Assembly (NCBI GenBank): GCA_963810615.1
Contig: CAWEOA010000007.1
Span: 586,198-650,197, forward strand
Direction: 5' to 3'
DNA length: 64,000 bases
Origin: JARRQJ01 sp963810615
GTDB lineage: Bacteria; Pseudomonadota; Gammaproteobacteria; DRLM01
Positions 63,514-64,000 of the stretch are shown one piece after another (position 1 is the stretch's first letter; each line of letters starts with the position of its first letter). A program made the translations under genes and the position numbers. Below the pieces are notes generated by a model, which did no database searches, was not told the DNA's origin, and saw only the letters and a program-made list of their open reading frames with translations.

Positions 63514-64000
63514 GAAACCTCCCTGCCGCAATATTAAGCCTTTACTGACACTAAGCCCATCCATCTGTGAAGACTGTGATTATGAGCGGTGATTGGATTT
63601 GAAGGCTGGAGATCGTTGGAGCGATGCAAGTAAACACGGTCAACCCGTGCTATTCAGCGTACAGTATCAGTAAATGCACGCCGGAAACCATACAGGCTGA
63701 TTCCGTGCGCAGCAGTTGCAGCTTGACTATCGTTGCGAAGTCGATCAGCGGCAAAGGACATCATTCTTTGTCAAATGCGAAAGACCGGATAGAAACAGGC
63801 CGAATAATCGTAATAAGGATTGTTTACGACGCAGCTGTGCGCGAAAGGATCGCATTGCGTATCTCATCAAACGAGACGCCGGACGACCCCTGCAGCACCG
63901 CGTGGCTCGTGGGTGGGGCCGAAATCGCGTCTAACCGGAGTCCAAATAGGCCCCAAACACCCCTAAATTAAACTGAGGGATAGCTAAGCTATTGATGATA
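63514..64000. other. Right-end intergenic region
   Basis: 487 bases to the window edge without a supported gene. Overlapping small frames (63624-63971 and 63716-63934) lack ribosome sites, signals or recognisable domains. The promoter of the BrkB-like gene should lie near 63540-63600. Confidence 0.5.

Noticed and set aside
63624..63971. 115-codon frame at the right end
   Set aside because: Overlapping frames on the same strand and no start signals or family.

Overview
The window looks like chromosomal DNA from a Gram-negative gammaproteobacterium of moderately high GC. Lipid A genes (msbA, lpxK), a Lol lipoprotein sorting module, porin and outer-membrane lipoproteins show a two-membrane cell. 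The gene orders yciO/M50/trpS/scpA/scpB/rluB, yciB/yciI/bolA/parvulin, amiB/tsaE/nnr//queG and ffs/dnaX/ybaB/recR are typical of Gammaproteobacteria such as the Chromatiales and relatives. The genus cannot be read from the sequence. I see no prophage, transposase, CRISPR array, tRNA or rRNA.

Layout. 1-8.4 kb: envelope genes: exbB-exbD-msbA-lpxK (lpxK cut by the left edge), comEC, a DUF2062 membrane protein, and lolC/E-lolD with only one permease gene. 8.4-14.3 kb: an accessory block. It holds a palindromic repeat element, a His-rich low-complexity protein, a seven-repeat secreted protein with a GlyGly-CTERM-like tail, a Sec-type RTX-repeat protein, and a divergent membrane-anchored HEAT protein. 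14.4-25.1 kb: housekeeping: endonuclease III-like glycosylase, rluB, scpB, scpA, trpS, M50 protease, yciO, PHP phosphatase, then yciB-yciI-bolA-parvulin on the other strand, a strong terminator, and ligA.

25.2-33.9 kb: a second accessory block. Two lipoproteins (a lactonase-type propeller and a CARDB-like protein) are followed by a membrane-anchored protein. The order of its domains and its key residues resemble the N-terminal lipid-transfer module of vitellogenin and microsomal triglyceride transfer protein. I consider this the most surprising item in the window. A PLD-like protein and a secretin-like protein follow on the plus strand. 34-50 kb: housekeeping again: mutL, mscL, amiB, tsaE, nnr, queG, orn, an M48 protease, rsgA, nsrR, recR, ybaB, dnaX, the 4.5S RNA gene and a KamA-type radical SAM gene.

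50.4-64 kb: periplasmic and transport genes: gamma-glutamyltransferase, an SDR oxidoreductase, a small secreted protein, a diguanylate cyclase, a marR-emrA-emrB efflux operon with a clear MarR-type palindrome, yeiH with a divergent LysR gene and paired dyads, an outer-membrane porin behind a long AT-rich regulatory region, and a BrkB/YihY membrane protein. Palindromic repeats with GTCATTcc/GTCATTt ends occur at about 8.6, 34.0 and 50.2 kb, always between genes.
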